Positions 30,790 through 33,905 of a DNA stretch of 33,905 bases are shown here, piece after piece. Under the pieces are notes generated by a model. That model saw nothing but the letters and a program-made list of their open reading frames with translations. It ran no database searches and was not told where the DNA came from. The DNA is from Synechococcus sp. 1G10. GTDB taxonomy: Bacteria > Cyanobacteriota > Cyanobacteriia > PCC-6307 > Cyanobiaceae. The position numbers and the translations under genes are program-made. The stretch is from positions 1-33,905 of the forward strand of contig NZ_NQKW01000025.1 of assembly GCF_002252625.1 (NCBI RefSeq), in the 5' to 3' direction. Numbering within the stretch: position 1 is the first letter of the stretch; the number at the start of each line of letters is the position of its first letter.

Positions 30790-31572
30790 ATGGATCTGAC
30801 CCATCTCCTGCAGAACATCCCCACGCTGCTGGAGGAGTACGGCCAGCTCCTTGAGGGGAAGACCATCGTGGCCTGCCTCGGCAACACCAGGTGGCTGGGC
30901 GCCTTCATCTGCATCAACCCGATCACCGAGCACGTGGTGGGTGCCTCCACCACCGAGGAGGAGGGCTATCAGCACGTGCTGCAGCACAGGCCCCACTTCC
31001 TGCTCGTGAGCGAGAGCCTGCATGAGGGGGCGGGGGTGTCGCTGGTGAGGCGCGCCGAGCGGTTCCATCCCGATACACGCACCATCCTGATCACCAACCG
31101 GGAGTCCACCGCCGTGATCGGCGAGGCCCTGGAGGCAGGCTGCGATGCGATCTGCTTCGAGACGGAGGACTTCACGCCTGTGTTCCGGATCGTCGCCGGC
31201 GGTGGCGTCTACTACCCCAAGGAAGCGGCCAGGGTCCTGCAGCAACAGCAGCAAAGCCAGCGCAGAAGCGATGCGACCCCGGTCGAGAGCCTCACCGAGC
31301 GGGAGGTCGAGGTACTCACGGGGGTGATGCTCGGACTCTCTAACAGAAACATCGGCGAGCGGCTGTACGTCTCCGCGGAAACAGTGAAGACCCACGTAGG
31401 CAATGTGATCAGCAAGCTCCAGGCGCGAGACCGCACCCATGCCGCCGTTCTGGGCGTGGCTCTGGGGATCCTTTCACTGGAAGCTGCTCTGAACACCGGC
31501 CCGGCCTTCAGCCTCTGGGGGGATGGCACGGCTGCAGAAGCCCTGAACAAGGCTTCTTCTCGTGGCTCCTGA
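30790..31572 (+). CDS. LuxR-type regulator with an atypical receiver domain
   Basis: A 260-residue protein. The C-terminal 167-225 region (LTEREVEVLTGVMLGLSNRN IGERLYVSAETVKTHVGNVISKL) is a GerE/LuxR helix-turn-helix. Residues 24-125 look like a receiver fold (TIVACLGN ... HFLLVSESLHEG ... TRTILITNRESTAVIGEALEAGCDA), but the usual phospho-acceptor Asp at the end of strand 3 is replaced by Ser74-Glu75. It may act independently of phosphorylation. A Gln-rich linker joins the domains. No kinase gene is nearby. Good core-like codon use. Confidence 0.87.
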   Translation: MDLTHLLQNIPTLLEEYGQLLEGKTIVACLGNTRWLGAFICINPITEHVVGASTTEEEGYQHVLQHRPHFLLVSESLHEGAGVSLVRRAERFHPDTRTILITNRESTAVIGEALEAGCDAICFETEDFTPVFRIVAGGGVYYPKEAARVLQQQQQSQRRSDATPVESLTEREVEVLTGVMLGLSNRNIGERLYVSAETVKTHVGNVISKLQARDRTHAAVLGVALGILSLEAALNTGPAFSLWGDGTAAEALNKASSRGS

Positions 31573-31591
31573 GACTGGCCGGCACATTTGA

Positions 31592-31774
31592 TCATTGTGG
31601 CTCCACTTCTTCTGCCAATGCCAGCACCGCGCCGAGGACCTGCTCGTAGTCGGCTGCCAGCTCAGTCTTTCGCTCGGGTGTGATCCCTGGCTCTTGAATC
31701 CCCCGCACCAATCCAGGCAGGCGTTCGCGCAGCATGGCCAGGCGAGCCAGGCGTGGGTCCAGCTGGCTCATCAT
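31592..31774 (-). CDS. Small helical protein (about 60 aa)
   Basis: I start at the first Met of MMSQLDPRLARLAMLRERLP rather than six codons upstream. The acidic, leucine-rich peptide (GLVRGIQEP, ERKTELAADYEQVLGAVLALAEEV) resembles in size and character the product of 26633-26812. It lies downstream of the nuclease gene on the same strand. No family recognised. Confidence 0.5.
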   Translation of the reverse strand: MMSQLDPRLARLAMLRERLPGLVRGIQEPGITPERKTELAADYEQVLGAVLALAEEVEPQ

Positions 31775-31804
31775 TGTCCTGTCCCATCCCACAGGTCAGG
31801 CTGA

Positions 31805-32488
31805 TCAGCGAAGGGATTCACAGGCCACCCCATCCCCATTGCGGTCCAGATACGTGTGCCCTTGCCGCAGTAGTTCCTGAGCACGGCCAAAGCTCCCGAT
31901 GCTTTTGCAGGTGGTCCTGCTGCCAGTGCGCACCACCCCACCCTTGCTGGATGTAAGTGATTCTCTCCCAGCAGGTGTAGACGTCGAATGTCTGGATGGG
32001 TTCCGGCGGCTTTGGCGCCAATCCCATGGACGGGTGATACCACCGGTGACAGCCCACACACCAGATCGAGCAAACTCGGCCTGACGTTCGGCTCCCAGGT
32101 AGGCGGCCTGATCGCACCTGCTGAGGTACTGCCGGTAGGCGAAAGCTTGGCCGCTGCGGACCATCGCCAAGTTGACGTTCACACCTCCATGGATCACTTC
32201 GGCAACGGTGCGGCCATAGCGATCTGTATCGAGAATTCGGAGCGTCACGCCACTGCCCACCGGAGCCAGCCGCTGTAGCTCCTCTCGTGAGGCCATTCCG
32301 TAAGGGGCCTGTGCCGTCTCGGGTGCATCAATGCAGGCCAGGCGGATCGTGATGCGGCGGCTGCCATCTGCAACGCGCAGGGTGTCGCCATCACCGATCG
32401 AGATGACGGAAGCGGCAGAGGGTGACGCCGATGATGATGAGCTGGCCGCAAGGAGGACCATGGCGGCAATGGGTAGCAGGAGTCTCAT
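31805..32488 (-). CDS. Secreted thermonuclease (SNase) with C-terminal Excalibur domain
   Basis: The ATG of MRLLLPIAAMVLLAASSSSS gives a signal peptide and 227 residues in all; 13 upstream codons are open. The SNase domain has ITIRLACIDAPET (catalytic Arg, Asp and Glu) and DTDRYGRTVAEV (second catalytic Arg), then GGVNVNLAMVRSGQAF. The last 12 residues DRNGDGVACESLR form an Excalibur calcium-binding motif. Expected to degrade DNA/RNA outside the cytoplasm in a calcium-dependent way. Confidence 0.9.
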   Translation of the reverse strand: MRLLLPIAAMVLLAASSSSSASPSAASVISIGDGDTLRVADGSRRITIRLACIDAPETAQAPYGMASREELQRLAPVGSGVTLRILDTDRYGRTVAEVIHGGVNVNLAMVRSGQAFAYRQYLSRCDQAAYLGAERQAEFARSGVWAVTGGITRPWDWRQSRRNPSRHSTSTPAGRESLTSSKGGVVRTGSRTTCKSIGSFGRAQELLRQGHTYLDRNGDGVACESLR

Positions 32489-32540
32489 TAAGGAGCTGGT
32501 GGGGTCTTTCACCCGTATTCCCAGCACGATCTCAGCCTCT

Positions 32541-32571
32541 CCACCTAATGGTCATCCCCTGATCGGGGGAT
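32541..32571 (+). repeat. Dispersed palindromic repeat (copy f)
   Basis: Contains CCACCTAATGGTC followed by ATCCCCTGATCGGGGGAT (32554-32571). Same orientation as copy b. Confidence 0.7.
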
Positions 32572-32720
32572 TTGTCCGTTTATCTGTGTTTTGGCAGGCA
32601 AGGAGATTAAATCGCTGCGAACTGGCTGCTGCAGATGCACGGATCGGCGTAATGGCAGATAAGGCAACACAGCATGGTGGCCACAAGGGGCGGTCCTTGG
32701 CGAGGCAAGCTGCTCAGTTG

Positions 32721-32751
32721 ATCCCCCGAATGGGGGATGACGAGGTGGGTT
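32721..32751 (-). repeat. Dispersed palindromic repeat (copy g)
   Basis: ATCCCCCGAATGGGGGAT (32721-32738) followed by GACGAGGTGGG, the inverse of the flank of copy f. Copies f and g form an inverted pair about 150 bp apart. Confidence 0.7.
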
Positions 32752-32989
32752 GGTGGGTGTGATTGTTAAACAGTCATGTCCATTCCACACGAGACCATGC
32801 CATGGGCCCTTCACCTCGAACTGGTTGACTTGTCCTGCGATCTGATGCTCAGGATGGAGACTTCATTGCTTGAGTGACATTCATCTACGCCTCCGAGGCC
32901 AGATGAATACTGCCTCTCCTAGTCTCAATCTCTTGCTTTTGCGATCACGATTAAGCACTTTCAATGGATTGTCGAATCATTCAGCTCCC

Positions 32990-33905
32990 ATGACCATGCT
33001 TCTCAAGAAGTTAAAATCATGGCGTCGTAGCTCATCCGCTACGAATACCATGATTACAGAAGAGTCTCTGGTAGTACGCTTTGGCGTTTTGCTCAAAGAT
33101 CTCAAAGAGACCTATGGCTGGTCTGCACTACGCGCCATGTCAGCCGAGGATTTACTCGTGCTCTTGGAGCGATCAGTCCGTAGCGACAATGACCACAGCG
33201 CTATGCGCGCCTTCATCTCATGGATTCAGAGCGGCCTTCTGGAGCTGCTTTCAGTCCCACCCCGACAGAGGGACAGGTACTGGCCAGATCTCGCCGTCAC
33301 GCTTGGTTACTCCACAGATGTGCTGGAGACATCCGCTCGACGGTTGGATCGAGCATTGGGCCTCTCTCGTGGCGACCGTTTCTCTCCTGCGCTCCACGCG
33401 GACACTGACGCATCTCGACCCCCTGTTTTCTTTGGGATCCGAATGATGCCTCTGCTGGCTGGGGGGGCCGTGATCATTCTTGCGAGCGGTATGGCTCTCG
33501 CCATCCAGATCACCCGCTACCGGCAGGAAGTGCTTCGCCAACAACAGGCCACTCAGGAGCAGAAGGCCGAACTTGATCGGGTCAAACGACAGTTATCGGA
33601 GCGAGAGAAGGCCGCCGCCAACCAGCCGACTGCCCGCTCCCTGCCGTCATCGGTACCTGATGAGCTGCCCCGACCATCATTGCCGGCTGGTATGCCAGAA
33701 CCTCCCATGCCAGCACCAGCGTCGCCCCTTCCCTCCCCCGATACCGCATCTGCGTCCAGCGACCTGCGCTGGGATGGCTGCGAGCAGGGTGGAGACACAG
33801 GATCAGCACCGCAAACCGGTGACACTTGGTGGCCGGTTGTCGGTCAATCGGAGTCGCTTGAGGCCGTTCAACGTCACTGCCGTGGCGATGCCTTCCGTAA
33901 CCGGG
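32990..33905 (+). CDS. Membrane protein with coiled coil, Pro-rich linker and SPOR-like tail (partial)
   Basis: Open from the ATG at 32990 (MTMLLKKLKSWRRS; a second ATG lies at 32996) to the right edge, 305 codons without a stop. In order: a helical cytoplasmic domain (about 22-140: LVVRFGVLLKDLKETYGWSA, ARRLDRALGLSRGDRF), a membrane helix (about 158-180, LLAGGAVIILASGMALAIQI), a coiled coil (RQQQATQEQKAELDRVKRQL), a long Pro-rich stretch, and WWPVVGQSESLEAVQRHCRGDAF at the edge, resembling the start of SPOR-like tails in picocyanobacterial proteins. That last match is from memory of similar sequences. Role unknown; possibly envelope or division related. Confidence 0.7.
   Translation, partial: MTMLLKKLKSWRRSSSATNTMITEESLVVRFGVLLKDLKETYGWSALRAMSAEDLLVLLERSVRSDNDHSAMRAFISWIQSGLLELLSVPPRQRDRYWPDLAVTLGYSTDVLETSARRLDRALGLSRGDRFSPALHADTDASRPPVFFGIRMMPLLAGGAVIILASGMALAIQITRYRQEVLRQQQATQEQKAELDRVKRQLSEREKAAANQPTARSLPSSVPDELPRPSLPAGMPEPPMPAPASPLPSPDTASASSDLRWDGCEQGGDTGSAPQTGDTWWPVVGQSESLEAVQRHCRGDAFRNR

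Larger units (their letters stand above)
32489..32989. other. 500-bp intergenic region with an inverted pair of palindromes
   Basis: Apart from the two repeats listed at 32541-32571 and 32721-32751, no gene is supported. The 89-codon minus frame at 32545-32814 consists largely of repeat sequence and has no motif. The AT-rich stretch 32880-32989 probably contains the promoter of the gene starting at 32990. Confidence 0.45.

Noticed and set aside
32545-32814. 89-codon minus frame upstream of the thermonuclease
   Set aside because: Consists mostly of the palindromic repeat pair and has no recognisable protein features.

Overview
The window looks like a chromosome segment of a high-GC unicellular picocyanobacterium of the Synechococcus/Cyanobium type. 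Support comes from a run of cyanobacterial or plastid-lineage families (CPP1-like J-domain membrane protein, DUF3531, DUF92/VTE6-like kinase, DUF1651-like protein, the compact 'FQFPE' ABC ATPase), a class II B12-dependent ribonucleotide reductase, GC-rich third codon positions, and few GCGATCGC (HIP1) sites. No rRNA, tRNA or CRISPR array was seen.

Layout. (1) 1-5.75 kb is accessory and decaying: the tail of a PPOX-like flavoprotein, a DJ-1/PfpI protein, a C-terminal scrap of a type I restriction subunit (HsdR), three successive nucleotidyltransferase/HEPN (MNT-HEPN) toxin-antitoxin pairs, an amber-interrupted hypothetical gene, a cupin and a CPBP intramembrane protease. In all three MNT-HEPN pairs the nucleotidyltransferase is open while the HEPN partner is damaged, each time in a different way. 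(2) 6-19.1 kb is a dense housekeeping block: TMEM175-like channel, nrdJ, a sterol-desaturase-like hydroxylase, adenylate cyclase, SET protein, release factor 3 (prfC), CPP1-like, hslO, ABC ATPase, DUF3531, rsmE and a DUF92 kinase. Many of these genes overlap by a few bases. (3) At about 19.7 kb a sigma-70 gene is cut off just before its region 3. I read this as the border of a genomic island reaching at least to 32.8 kb.

The island (19.7-33.9 kb) has lower GC in places, small secreted proteins, remnants of IS5-, IS3- and IS481-type elements, and a leftward stack of about ten small genes (30.3 to 26.6 kb). The stack includes two proteins with GIY-YIG/T5orf172-like nuclease domains, a zinc-ribbon protein, a secreted protein and several microproteins joined by ATGA/TGATG overlaps. 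Three repeat systems stand out: (a) a GC hairpin leader (GCCCCGA-loop-TCGGGGC) placed 19-34 nt before the start codon of four different small genes; (b) a dispersed palindrome family (ATCCCCC-N4-GGGGGAT), often in double-hairpin or inverted-pair form like REP/REPIN elements; (c) a 165-bp direct duplication lying before two different genes. The hairpin leader family together with the small-gene stack is my best candidate for something undescribed.

The right edge cuts a membrane protein with coiled coil, proline-rich linker and a C-terminal region resembling the SPOR-like tails of picocyanobacterial proteins. All family calls are from reading translated sequence; no database search was run.
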